The notes beneath the pieces are model-generated. The model ran no database searches. It saw nothing but the letters and a program-made list of their open reading frames with translations, and had not been told where the DNA came from. The translations under genes were made by a program, and so were the position numbers. Shown here one piece after another: positions 1-7,611 of a DNA stretch of 64,000 bases. How positions within the stretch are numbered: the stretch's first letter is position 1; each line of letters opens with the position of its first letter. Origin of the DNA: Pantoea piersonii (lineage in GTDB: Bacteria; Pseudomonadota; Gammaproteobacteria; Enterobacterales; Enterobacteriaceae); contig NZ_RARB01000010.1 of assembly GCF_003612015.1 (NCBI RefSeq), positions 103,222 to 167,221 of the forward strand. The letters are read 5' to 3'.

Positions 1-45
1 TCGCTACGCTCGGCGCAAACCTCCTTCGGAGGTTCTCATCCTCTT
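1..45. repeat. tRNA-flanking inverted repeat
   Basis: A short inverted repeat (AACCTCC at 18-24, GGAGGTT at 28-34, 3-nt loop) lies just beyond the proK terminator and is followed by a CGCTACGC-like tail. Similar short sequences are often seen next to tRNA genes in related genomes. That statement is from memory and is not shown by this window. No coding sequence is apparent here. Confidence 0.3.
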
Positions 46-56
46 TTCTACAGATG

Positions 57-86
57 AAAAAAAACCTGCTTTTTCAAGCAGGTTTC
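57..86 (-). terminator. Intrinsic terminator of proK
   Basis: Read on the minus strand, AACCTGCTT and its complement AAGCAGGTT form a hairpin followed by an uninterrupted run of U residues, immediately 3' of the tRNA. Confidence 0.85.
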
Positions 87-93
87 TTAAATC

Positions 94-170
<77 letters not shown>

Positions 171-180
171 ATGGGGGCGC

Positions 181-209
181 ATGTTACTGCGCCGGTTTGT
201 AAGCGTCAA
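181..209 (-). promoter_or_regulatory. proK sigma-70 promoter
   Basis: On the minus strand TTGACG (204-209) is separated by 17 nt from TAACAT (181-186). The discriminator just before the tRNA is GC-rich (GCGCCCC), as in stringently controlled stable-RNA promoters. Confidence 0.75.
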
Positions 210-291
210 CCGCTTTTTTACCATTTAGCCGCGATCGCCTGAAAAGCAACCTGTCAGTAAAATCCCTCGCCGCTCAGTCAGTTCCGACACT

Positions 292-1983
292 TTACAGCGC
301 GCTGGCACCTGAAGAAGCTGGCGCCTGGCACCAGTTGTTCGCCGCTTTAATGCCGCCATTCGGAGAGGTGTAGCCCAGACAGCCCAGAATAGTATCGAAC
401 AGCTCAACATGACGATGCGTCTTACCGATGCGCTGCTGCGCCTGCAAACGCTCGAAATTAGCGCGGTTATTGGCATCGGCCAGATACTTGTCCGAGGCCC
501 ACACCATCATCGGCACGCGGAACTGCTCCGGCGGCGCCATCTCACGCGGCGTACCGTGCAGATGCGTATTTTCGCTAATCGACTCGCCGTGGTCAGCGGC
601 ATAAAAGACAATCGCCTTCTTGTCGCGCAGCTGATCAAGCACGCTGTCCAGCATGCTATCCACGTAAAGGATCGAATTATCGTAAGCGTTAATCAGCTGC
701 GCCTTGCTGCAGGTCTCATCGACGCCCATACACTCCGGCTGATAGCGGGCGAAACTGCGCGGATAGCGCTGCGAATAGAGATAGTGCGAGCCTTTGGTAT
801 GCAATACTACCAGATGCTTCCCGTGCGGATAACGATCCAGCGACGCCTTAAGCTCCGGCACCAGCAGCATATCGTCAACGGACTTGCCAGCGTTACGCGG
901 CTCTGAGCCAATCTGCTCGCGGAAGGCGAAATTATCCACTTCCGCATTATCGTAAAACCACACCTCGCTCTGCATGGCGAACAGCTCGGACGAAAAGCCC
1001 AGCTCCTTCATCACGGCAAAAATATTCTTTTCTTTAAGCGTGCGTCCCGGACTGTCCTCCGTGCCGCCCTCACGCACAAACATACAGCGCAGCGACAGCT
1101 TAGTGGAGGTATCGCACGACTCGCCGCGAAACGCCACCAGGTTCTTCTCTTTGGAAAGCTTCGGCGTAGTGTCGCGATCGTAGCCCAGCATACCCATATG
1201 ATCCCAGCGCGTAGTCTCGCCAATGACGAACACCACATAGGTATCGTCGATGCCCGGCGGCGCAACATAAGTAAACTTCTTCGCCGGGTCGAGCAGCTCC
1301 TGACTGTCCAGCGTCTCATCGATATGCGTCCAGGCGAACAGCCCTAACGCGGCCAGCCAGTTCGACGGCAGATAAGAGTGGGCAACCACGCCGCCGTAGC
1401 TCGGCAGATCGATATTGGTAATCTCTTCGTTAGTTTTTTGCAGCTTGTCGAAATAACGGATCGGCAGCCATACCAGCGCGACACACAATAGCATCACCAG
1501 CATCGGCTTCAGGCGCTGTCCCGGCGTACGCAGCTGCTCGATCAGCGTCTGGCTGAGATTGTTACGCCAGATCATCAGCAGCGGCAGCGCGCTGACGGCA
1601 ACCATCCATACCACAAAGTGCAGGCCGACCACCTCTTTCGACAGATCAACATCGGTCGTCATGACCGATGCCACGATGCCGTAGCCAATCATTACGTTAA
1701 AAAAGGCCATGTAATAGGCGGCGGCAACGGAAATCACCACCAGCAACGTAGCCAGTACGCGATAGAAGCGCTTTCCGCCCAGCGACAGCAGACGCATCAG
1801 GAAAAAAGTGAGCACGACGATAGCCATCACTTCAGTCACAGCTGTCAGCCAGTTTGTTACGGTGGATTTGGTCAGAAAGCCGTCAAAGCGACGATAAAAG
1901 ATCGGCAAATTAAGCAGAATGCCGATGTATAACGCCAGCAGCAACGAGAGCTTTTGCTGGGTTATGGTTTTTATGTAATTCAT
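292..1983 (-). CDS. eptB: Kdo2-lipid A phosphoethanolamine 7''-transferase
   Basis: Inner-membrane enzyme that transfers phosphoethanolamine from phosphatidylethanolamine to the outer Kdo of LPS. The 563-residue protein has about five N-terminal membrane segments (roughly residues 11-30, 46-66, 76-100, 121-139, 160-176) and a periplasmic sulfatase-fold domain. Visible motifs are GETTRWDH (E256), DTSTKLS (T294, the expected phosphoenzyme threonine by analogy with EptA/MCR) and DHGES followed by HLHGTP. The start at 1983 (MNYIK) matches the E. coli EptB N-terminus. An upstream in-frame extension of 52 codons looks non-coding. It sits next to proK as in E. coli. In E. coli this gene is controlled by sigma-E and the sRNA MgrR; I could not confirm such sites here. 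Roughly 220 bp of upstream sequence holds no other gene. Confidence 0.93.
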   Translation of the reverse strand: MNYIKTITQQKLSLLLALYIGILLNLPIFYRRFDGFLTKSTVTNWLTAVTEVMAIVVLTFFLMRLLSLGGKRFYRVLATLLVVISVAAAYYMAFFNVMIGYGIVASVMTTDVDLSKEVVGLHFVVWMVAVSALPLLMIWRNNLSQTLIEQLRTPGQRLKPMLVMLLCVALVWLPIRYFDKLQKTNEEITNIDLPSYGGVVAHSYLPSNWLAALGLFAWTHIDETLDSQELLDPAKKFTYVAPPGIDDTYVVFVIGETTRWDHMGMLGYDRDTTPKLSKEKNLVAFRGESCDTSTKLSLRCMFVREGGTEDSPGRTLKEKNIFAVMKELGFSSELFAMQSEVWFYDNAEVDNFAFREQIGSEPRNAGKSVDDMLLVPELKASLDRYPHGKHLVVLHTKGSHYLYSQRYPRSFARYQPECMGVDETCSKAQLINAYDNSILYVDSMLDSVLDQLRDKKAIVFYAADHGESISENTHLHGTPREMAPPEQFRVPMMVWASDKYLADANNRANFERLQAQQRIGKTHRHVELFDTILGCLGYTSPNGGIKAANNWCQAPASSGASAL

Positions 1984-2207
1984 CTTAAAGGGTTTTCCCT
2001 GGAGTGGAGCATGATGTTGAACGCTATTGTGACTACCGGAACGCGGAAGAGTTCGCTTGCTTAGCGCAGAGACATGACGATTTCCTGGGGAACAGGAAGA
2101 ATCTGAACGGGATCGGACGACTCTTTCACGAGGCCGCACAGTAGAACATAAATTAACCAGTCAGGCCAGAACAGAGGATGAGGCAGGCAGGGAAAATGCG
2201 AAGAGAG

Positions 2208-2236
2208 GCAAAAAAGGGGCCTGCAGAGGGGCCCCT
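2208..2236 (-). terminator. Intrinsic terminator of ohr
   Basis: On the minus strand AGGGGCC (complement of 2230-2236) pairs with GGCCCCT (complement of 2215-2221), followed by TTTTTT. It is directly 3' of the ohr stop codon. Confidence 0.75.
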
Positions 2237-2241
2237 GTCAC

Positions 2242-2670
2242 TCAGCGAATAATATTCAGCGTCACGTCGATGTTATTGCGCGTGGCGTTAGAGTACGGAC
2301 AAACGATATGCGCGGCGTCAACCAGCTTCTGCGCTTCCGCCTCGTCCATCTCCGGCAGGTGGATATTCAGTTTTACTTCGATACCGAAACCGTCTGGAAT
2401 CGGACCGATTCCGACTTCGCCTTCGATCCAGGCATCTTTCGGCATCGCGATTTTATCGCGGCCTGCCACGAACTTCATCGCGCCGAGGAAACAAGCGGAG
2501 TAACCGGCAGCGAACAGCTGCTCCGGGTTAGTGACTTCACCGCCTGCGCCGCCCATCTCTTTCGGCACGCCCAGCTTCACGTCCAGCACGCCGTCAGAAG
2601 AGGTTGCACGACCATCACGGCCGCCGGTGGCTTTGGCTTTTGCGGTATAAACAACTTTCTCTAAAGACAT
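2242..2670 (-). CDS. ohr: Organic hydroperoxide resistance protein Ohr
   Basis: Cytosolic thiol peroxidase of the OsmC/Ohr family that reduces organic and fatty-acid hydroperoxides, usually with lipoylated protein as reductant. The 142-residue length is typical. Both redox cysteines are present: C60 in GYSACFLGA and C124 in VCPYSNATR, the standard Ohr signature. It lies downstream of ohrR on the same strand with an 89-nt gap containing palindromes that look like an operator. The start ATG at 2670 is preceded by GAGAGGAAGTT, a good ribosome binding site. Ohr-family assignment is firm; the reductant and substrate are family knowledge. Confidence 0.94.
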   Translation of the reverse strand: MSLEKVVYTAKAKATGGRDGRATSSDGVLDVKLGVPKEMGGAGGEVTNPEQLFAAGYSACFLGAMKFVAGRDKIAMPKDAWIEGEVGIGPIPDGFGIEVKLNIHLPEMDEAEAQKLVDAAHIVCPYSNATRNNIDVTLNIIR

Positions 2671-2684
2671 AACTTCCTCTCTGT

Positions 2685-2712
2685 ATTAAACGATTTAATC
2701 GTACGCGATTAA
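2685..2712. promoter_or_regulatory. Overlapping palindromes upstream of ohr (candidate OhrR operator)
   Basis: Two perfect inverted repeats overlap: ATTAAA-CGA-TTTAAT (2685-2699) and TTAATCG-TACG-CGATTAA (2695-2712). They lie 15-42 nt 5' of the ohr start. OhrR proteins bind AT-rich palindromes at ohr promoters, so this is the best operator candidate; binding is inferred. Confidence 0.55.
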
Positions 2713-2735
2713 TAAAAGTGTAGCAGGTGTTTCGA

Positions 2736-2751
2736 CGGGCGCGAACGCCCG
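2736..2751 (-). other. Short GC hairpin 3' of ohrR
   Basis: On the minus strand CGGGCG-TTCG-CGCCCG folds into a perfect 6-bp stem 8 nt after the ohrR stop. It lacks a U tract. It may be a weak terminator or a stability element between ohrR and ohr. Confidence 0.4.
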
Positions 2752-2759
2752 GTAAATCT

Positions 2760-3224
2760 TTAGCGCGACTGGTTAAGGTTGTCGCGCAGCAAATCGAGTC
2801 CGTTTTTCAGCGCCATCAGCGTGTCGTTATCACAGGCGGTCGCGCACTGGACCGCCTCTGGAATAGCGCTCGCCTGGCTTTGCAGCGCGCGGCCCTGCTC
2901 TGTCAGCGTGACCACTACCTGACGTTCATCCTGACGCGAACGCTGACGGTTAATCAACCCTGCGCTTTCCAGACGCTTCAGCAAAGGCGTCAGCGTGGCG
3001 GAGTCAAGAAACAGCTGCTCGCCGATTTCAGACACGGTGAGATCGTCCTGCGCCCAAAGCACCATCATTACCAGATATTGCGGATAGGTAATGTCGAGCT
3101 GCGACAGCAGTTGTCGATAGACTTTATTCATCGCCAGGTTGGCGGAATAGAGCGCGAAGCAGAGCTGTTGATTGACCAACAGTGGCGACGCGTTCACTTT
3201 TTTGTCATTTTGGTTACTGTTCAT
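2760..3224 (-). CDS. ohrR: MarR-family organic peroxide sensor OhrR
   Basis: Winged-helix repressor that senses organic hydroperoxides by cysteine oxidation and derepresses ohr. The protein has 154 residues. The sensing cysteine is C22 in [10 protein letters not shown], and C127 and C131 lie near the C-terminus, so this is a two-cysteine type (Xanthomonas OhrR uses C22 and C127). The DNA-recognition region [13 protein letters not shown] and the wing [11 protein letters not shown] match the family. The ATG at 3224 is the only plausible start, yet no Shine-Dalgarno precedes it. A promoter whose -10 ends 7 nt before the ATG suggests a leaderless mRNA. It is divergent from an HD-domain gene across 63 bp. 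Confidence 0.9.
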   Translation of the reverse strand: MNSNQNDKKVNASPLLVNQQLCFALYSANLAMNKVYRQLLSQLDITYPQYLVMMVLWAQDDLTVSEIGEQLFLDSATLTPLLKRLESAGLINRQRSRQDERQVVVTLTEQGRALQSQASAIPEAVQCATACDNDTLMALKNGLDLLRDNLNQSR

Positions 3225-3231
3225 GTCAATG

Positions 3232-3260
3232 AATATAGATAGCGTGCTAGATAATTGCAA
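3232..3260 (-). promoter_or_regulatory. ohrR promoter overlapping small palindromes
   Basis: On the minus strand TTGCAA (3255-3260) and TATATT (3232-3237) are spaced by 17 nt. TAGC-GT-GCTA (3240-3249) and TTGC-AA-GCAA (3255-3264) are perfect inverted repeats inside or over the promoter and could be autoregulatory sites. The promoter call is from sequence; regulation is inferred. Confidence 0.6.
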
Positions 3261-3287
3261 GCAACTTTTTACCAGGAGGGCATGTGC

Positions 3288-3881
3288 ATGATGGAATCTC
3301 TGGAAGAGCAGGCGCGACGCTATGCGACACGCGCGCACGCGGCAGCCGGTCAACGGCGTAAATATACCAACGAACCCTATATCGTTCATCCCGCCGCCGT
3401 TGTGGAACTGGTGCGCAGCGTCAGCGCAGACGACGAACTACTGGCGACGGCCTGGCTGCACGATACGGTAGAAGATACAGAGACCACTCTTGCCGATATT
3501 GAATCACACTTTGGTTCGCGCGTCGCGCAGCTGGTTGAAATGCTTACCGACAGCGCTCAGCCGCAGGCGAAAAACCGCGCCGCGCGCAAGCTGGCGCATT
3601 TTCGTCATACCGCCGACGCCTCGCCCGAGGCGCAAACCGTCAAGCTGGCCGATATTATCGATAATACGCGCGCTATCGTACGTTTCGATCCCCATTTTGC
3701 GCGGGTTTATCTGGTGGAAAAACGCGTTCAGATCGCCCTGTTGAAGCAGGGCGACGCGCAGTTATGGCGGCAGGCCAGCGCCATTATCGAACAGGGAATC
3801 GCGCAGCTTGGTCAGCCGCCCTACAGCGTGCCGGAGAGCTGGTTCGTTAAACAGACGGCGAAATACCGCAGCCTGAGCTAA
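3288..3881 (+). CDS. HD-domain phosphohydrolase, small alarmone hydrolase-like
   Basis: A 197-residue stand-alone HD domain resembling the hydrolase half of RelA/SpoT and the MESH1-type (p)ppGpp hydrolases. Visible metal and active-site motifs are [15 protein letters not shown] (first His), WLHDTVEDT (the HD pair), LTDSAQ, and [10 protein letters not shown]. There is no synthetase, TGS or ACT domain. Several ATGs are possible. ATG 3288 is preferred because AGGAGG (3274-3279) is 8 nt upstream, while ATG 3282 is only 2 nt from it. The gene is divergent from ohrR and shares its 63-bp promoter region, which hints at peroxide-linked expression (inference). Hydrolysis of (p)ppGpp is family knowledge; another nucleotide pyrophosphate substrate cannot be excluded. 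Confidence 0.8.
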   Translation: MMESLEEQARRYATRAHAAAGQRRKYTNEPYIVHPAAVVELVRSVSADDELLATAWLHDTVEDTETTLADIESHFGSRVAQLVEMLTDSAQPQAKNRAARKLAHFRHTADASPEAQTVKLADIIDNTRAIVRFDPHFARVYLVEKRVQIALLKQGDAQLWRQASAIIEQGIAQLGQPPYSVPESWFVKQTAKYRSLS

Positions 3882-3912
3882 AAAAAACCCGCCGCTGGCG
3901 GGTTCTCTTTTT
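3881..3912. terminator. Bidirectional intrinsic terminator
   Basis: CCCGCC (3888-3893) pairs with GGCGGG (3897-3902). T-rich runs follow on the plus strand and an A run precedes it, so it can end both the HD-domain gene and yiaG. Confidence 0.8.
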
Positions 3913-3920
3913 TCTTCTTT

Positions 3921-4214
3921 TTAGTCCAGTAACTGCCGTCCAAGATAGGGATTGGCATGCAGCAATTTCATCAGTTTCTGCGCCGTCGCGGAGGGGCGTG
4001 TACGGCGCGCTTCCCAGCTTTTGACTGAGGAGACGCTAACGCCCATCACTTTGGCAAATTCATCTACTTTCATACCGGTTAATTCACGCAGGCGTTGCGG
4101 CTCTGGCATAGCGGGCTGAAGCTGAATTTCAGTTGTGGCAGGTGTTGCATCACGTGTCAGTACAATCTGCTCAAGGCTGCTGAGCAATTCAAAAACGGGA
4201 TCTTTTACTTCCAT
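3921..4214 (-). CDS. yiaG: HTH-type DNA-binding protein YiaG (HigA-like)
   Basis: A 97-residue protein that closely resembles E. coli YiaG: it begins MEVKDPVFELLSSLEQIV where YiaG has a near-identical start, and ends NPYLGRQLLD. The C-terminal half is a Cro/C1-type helix-turn-helix (roughly residues 50-85, core VDEFAKVMGVSVSSVKSWEARR). Such proteins look like HigA/NadS antitoxins, but no toxin gene lies on either side. The ATG at 4214 is chosen because AAGGAG lies 6 nt upstream; a GTG 21 nt further upstream lacks a binding site. E. coli carries yiaG in the same general neighbourhood as eptB-proK. DNA targets are unknown. A large hairpin lies in its presumed leader. Confidence 0.85.
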   Translation of the reverse strand: MEVKDPVFELLSSLEQIVLTRDATPATTEIQLQPAMPEPQRLRELTGMKVDEFAKVMGVSVSSVKSWEARRTRPSATAQKLMKLLHANPYLGRQLLD

Positions 4215-4257
4215 AGAGAACTCCTTAAAACTCACTATGAATCACGTGAAAGTAGAG

Positions 4258-4277
4258 GTAAAAACCAAATGGTTTAC
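4258..4277. promoter_or_regulatory. Inverted repeat upstream of yiaG
   Basis: AACCA-AA-TGGTT within a longer imperfect palindrome (GTAAAAACCA/TGGTTTAC) lies about 45-60 nt before the yiaG start. HTH proteins of this type are often autoregulated, so it is an operator candidate (inference). Confidence 0.4.
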
Positions 4278-4290
4278 ACACCGATCTTCG

Positions 4291-4352
4291 CAGGCTGTAT
4301 CCCGCAAGAGTTTATGGTTATTGTTAGTGAAACCCTTACGGGACACAGCCTG
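4291..4352 (-). ncRNA. 62-nt long hairpin in yiaG leader region
   Basis: Two 23-nt arms (4291-4313 and 4330-4352) are inverted with only three imperfections and a 16-nt loop. Read on the minus strand (the yiaG strand), all three become G-U or U-G pairs, giving a continuous 23-bp RNA stem. Read on the plus strand they are A/C mismatches. This asymmetry suggests selection as a minus-strand RNA. No U tract follows, so it is not a plain terminator. Whether it is a leader element, a processing site or a remnant of a mobile palindrome is unknown. Confidence 0.55.
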
Positions 4353-4739
4353 ATTCGCACCGCCTGAGAAACATGTCAGAGCAATGCATCATCTCGCCGG
4401 GATTCTAAGTATGGATAGAGACCTGACGATTTGCTGCGTGAATATTGATTATTTTTTTAGCCAAACCTGTTCTTTTTGCTATAAGCAAAACAAGCCCTTG
4501 ATCACAAAAGGCAAACCCGTCGCGCCTCGCTTAAAAAAAGCGCAAAAAATGCAAAAAATGCACAACGTTTACACTGCTACTGTACCCTATTCTGTCTAAA
4601 AAGCAGGCAAAATTCGCGCCAGAATGCAAAGCCTGTGATTTTTTCTTATTTCACCTCTTCACCCGCTTGCGACAGGTTAGATGTTGCACCACCTCAGCGC
4701 ATCGTTATGGCGCAGCTGCACTCTGCTAAGGAATGAGAC
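4353..4739. other. Intergenic region between yiaG hairpin and ggt-like gene
   Basis: About 390 bp without a supportable gene. It is AT-richer than its flanks and contains a tandem GCAAAAAAT motif near 4541-4560 and a CGCTTAAAAAAAGCG mini-hairpin. It presumably holds promoters for yiaG (minus) and the gamma-glutamyltransferase homologue (plus), but no confident -10/-35 pair was identified. Confidence 0.4.
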
Positions 4740-6341
4740 ATGCATTCTGAGTTCGATTTTCACGCCAGCTACGCGTCGCATCGCGTTCCTGTTATGGGCC
4801 GCAATGCCGTCGCCACGTCTCAGCCGCTGGCGTCACAGGCTGGTCTGCGTATGTTGCTGCAGGGAGGAAACGCGGTAGACGCGGCGATTGCCACCGCCAT
4901 GGCGCTGACGGTGCTGGAACCGACCGGCAACGGCGCAGGAAGCGACGCCTTCGCTATCATCTGGGACGGCAGCCAGCTGCATGGTCTGAACGCCTCGGGA
5001 CGCGCCCCGGCAGCCTGGCATCCTGAACGTTTTGTCGGCCGCGACCGCATGCCTGAAATCGGCTGGGAAGCCGTGACCGTGCCGGGCGCGGTGTCGGCAT
5101 GGGTCGCGCTGGCGGAGCGTTTCGGCACGCTGCCGCTGACTACGCTGGCGCAGCCCGCTATCGACTACGCGCGGAATGGCTTTCCCGTCTCGCCGCTCAT
5201 TGCCGAGCTGTGGCAGCGCGGCTTCGATAAGCTTCAGCATCAGCCCGGCTTCAGCACCTGCTTTGCCCCTGGCGGCTGCCCGCCGGGCGTCGGCGAACTG
5301 TTCCGCAACCCGGCGCTGGCCGATACGCTGCAAAAGATCGCTGAAAGCAATGGAGAGAGCTTTTATCGCGGTGAGCTGGCGGAAAAAATCGCTGCCTTCG
5401 CTCGTCAGCACAACGCTGCGCTGACGCTGGAGGATCTCGACAGGCATCGCGCCACCTGGGTAAATGTGCTGTCGCAGCCGTTTGCCGGCGGCTCGGTGCA
5501 GGAGCTGCCGCCTAATGGCCAGGGGATCGCCACGCTGATTGCGCTGGGCATTCTTGAGCAGCTTGATATCGGCCGCTACCCGCCCGACTCCGTTCCCTGG
5601 CTGCATCTCTCAATTGAAGCGATGAAGCTGGCGCTAGTGGATCTGGAGCGTTACGTCAGCGACGAAGATCATCTGGAGTTTCCAGCGCAGCGGCTGCTCA
5701 GCGAGGGCTATTTGCGCCAGCGCGCGGCACTGATTGATCCTGAACGCGCAGGCGACTTCACCTTCGGCGCGCCGCAGCAGAGCGGCACCGTTTACCTCAG
5801 CACGGCCGACGCCAGCGGCATGATGGTCTCTTTTATTCAGTCGAACTTTATGGGCTTTGGGTCTGGCGTAGTCGTGCCTGAAACCGGCATCAGTTTGCAG
5901 AATCGCGGAGCGGGCTTTTCGCTTGATCCTGCGCATCCCAACGTCGTGGCGGGTGGCAAGCGCCCTTTCCATACTATTATCCCGGCTTTCGCACTCGACG
6001 CGCAGGGCGCGCCGCTGATGTCGTTTGGCGTTATGGGCGGTCCGATGCAGGCGCAGGGCCACCTGCAGCTGGCGCTGCGCATTATGCTGCATAAACAGAA
6101 CCCGCAGGCGGCAATCGACGCGCCGCGCTGGCGTGTGGTGCAGGGTCGTCACGTCGTGTTTGAATCCTCGCTCGAGCGCAATACGCTGGCGGCGCTGCGG
6201 CGGCTGGGCCATCAGGTGACGCTGGAAGATCCGCTGCAAGGATACAATTTCGGCGGCGCGCAGGCGATTGTGCGCGACCCGCAGGGGTTCTATATCGCGG
6301 CGACGGAGAGCAGAAAGGATGGTCAGGCGGTGGTATTTTAA
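4740..6341 (+). CDS. Gamma-glutamyltransferase family protein
   Basis: A 533-residue Ntn-hydrolase of the gamma-glutamyltranspeptidase family (subgroup resembling Bacillus YwrD). The autoprocessing nucleophile is expected at T350 in QQSGTVYLST, which would yield a large and a small subunit. N-terminal GGNAVDAAIATAMAL and the C-terminal glycine-rich VMGGPMQAQGH motif are typical. Unlike E. coli Ggt there is no signal peptide, so a cytoplasmic location is predicted. The start at 4740 follows AAGGAATGAGAC. It is monocistronic and converges on metF. The substrate (glutathione or another gamma-glutamyl amide) cannot be told from sequence. Confidence 0.85.
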   Translation: MHSEFDFHASYASHRVPVMGRNAVATSQPLASQAGLRMLLQGGNAVDAAIATAMALTVLEPTGNGAGSDAFAIIWDGSQLHGLNASGRAPAAWHPERFVGRDRMPEIGWEAVTVPGAVSAWVALAERFGTLPLTTLAQPAIDYARNGFPVSPLIAELWQRGFDKLQHQPGFSTCFAPGGCPPGVGELFRNPALADTLQKIAESNGESFYRGELAEKIAAFARQHNAALTLEDLDRHRATWVNVLSQPFAGGSVQELPPNGQGIATLIALGILEQLDIGRYPPDSVPWLHLSIEAMKLALVDLERYVSDEDHLEFPAQRLLSEGYLRQRAALIDPERAGDFTFGAPQQSGTVYLSTADASGMMVSFIQSNFMGFGSGVVVPETGISLQNRGAGFSLDPAHPNVVAGGKRPFHTIIPAFALDAQGAPLMSFGVMGGPMQAQGHLQLALRIMLHKQNPQAAIDAPRWRVVQGRHVVFESSLERNTLAALRRLGHQVTLEDPLQGYNFGGAQAIVRDPQGFYIAATESRKDGQAVVF

Positions 6342-6385
6342 GCGTTAACGGGGCAGCGCGCGGCCGCCCCGCAAGATAAGAGAAA

Positions 6386-7309
<924 letters not shown>

Positions 7310-7325
7310 TTAATTTGCTGCCTGC

Positions 7326-7357
7326 GAACATCCATACGTTTAGACGTCCAGATGCAC
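7326..7357. promoter_or_regulatory. MetJ box array of metF
   Basis: Four tandem 8-bp units on the plus strand: GAACATCC, ATACGTTT, AGACGTCC, AGATGCAC. The best unit (7342-7349) matches the AGACGTCT consensus in 7 of 8 positions. It lies 44-75 nt upstream of metF, so MetJ with S-adenosylmethionine should repress metF. Confidence 0.85.
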
Positions 7358-7528
7358 AAAATGAACGAATCTCATGAAGGCGTCAACAAAAAAGTGCTAA
7401 CGAGGTGTGACAAATATTCAAACAAGGTGAGGGAAATTCATACAGAAAAGAGAAGAGTCTTTGACAGTCAGCGCCTTATCGCAGGCAGCGGGGTCTGACC
7501 GCGACGTTACAGCAGGTTATTTAACGCG

Positions 7529-7562
7529 ACGCATCTCGCGCATTCCTTTACGCGAGACGCGT
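7529..7562 (-). other. Hairpin between metL and metF
   Basis: ACGCATCTCGCG (7529-7540) and CGCGAGACGCGT (7551-7562) form a 12-bp stem with a 10-nt loop. The single imperfection is a G-U pair in the minus-strand RNA, about 50 nt 3' of the metL stop. No U tract follows. It probably protects or ends the metBL mRNA. Confidence 0.5.
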
Positions 7563-7611
7563 TGTTACGATCGTCACCTGCTCTCAGACGACGCAAGGCA
7601 TTCTGAAGCCG

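Noticed and set aside
4240..4367. Short plus-strand frames opposite the yiaG leader as a possible toxin
   Set aside because: About 32-38 codons, run through the hairpin, and bear no RelE/HigB-like features.
4384..4599. 71-codon plus-strand reading frame upstream of the ggt-like gene
   Set aside because: No ribosome site, low-complexity Lys-rich tail, no family resemblance.
6349..6373. GGGGC...GCCCC hairpin between the ggt-like gene and metF as a terminator
   Set aside because: No U tract on either strand; it may only be a chance GC palindrome.
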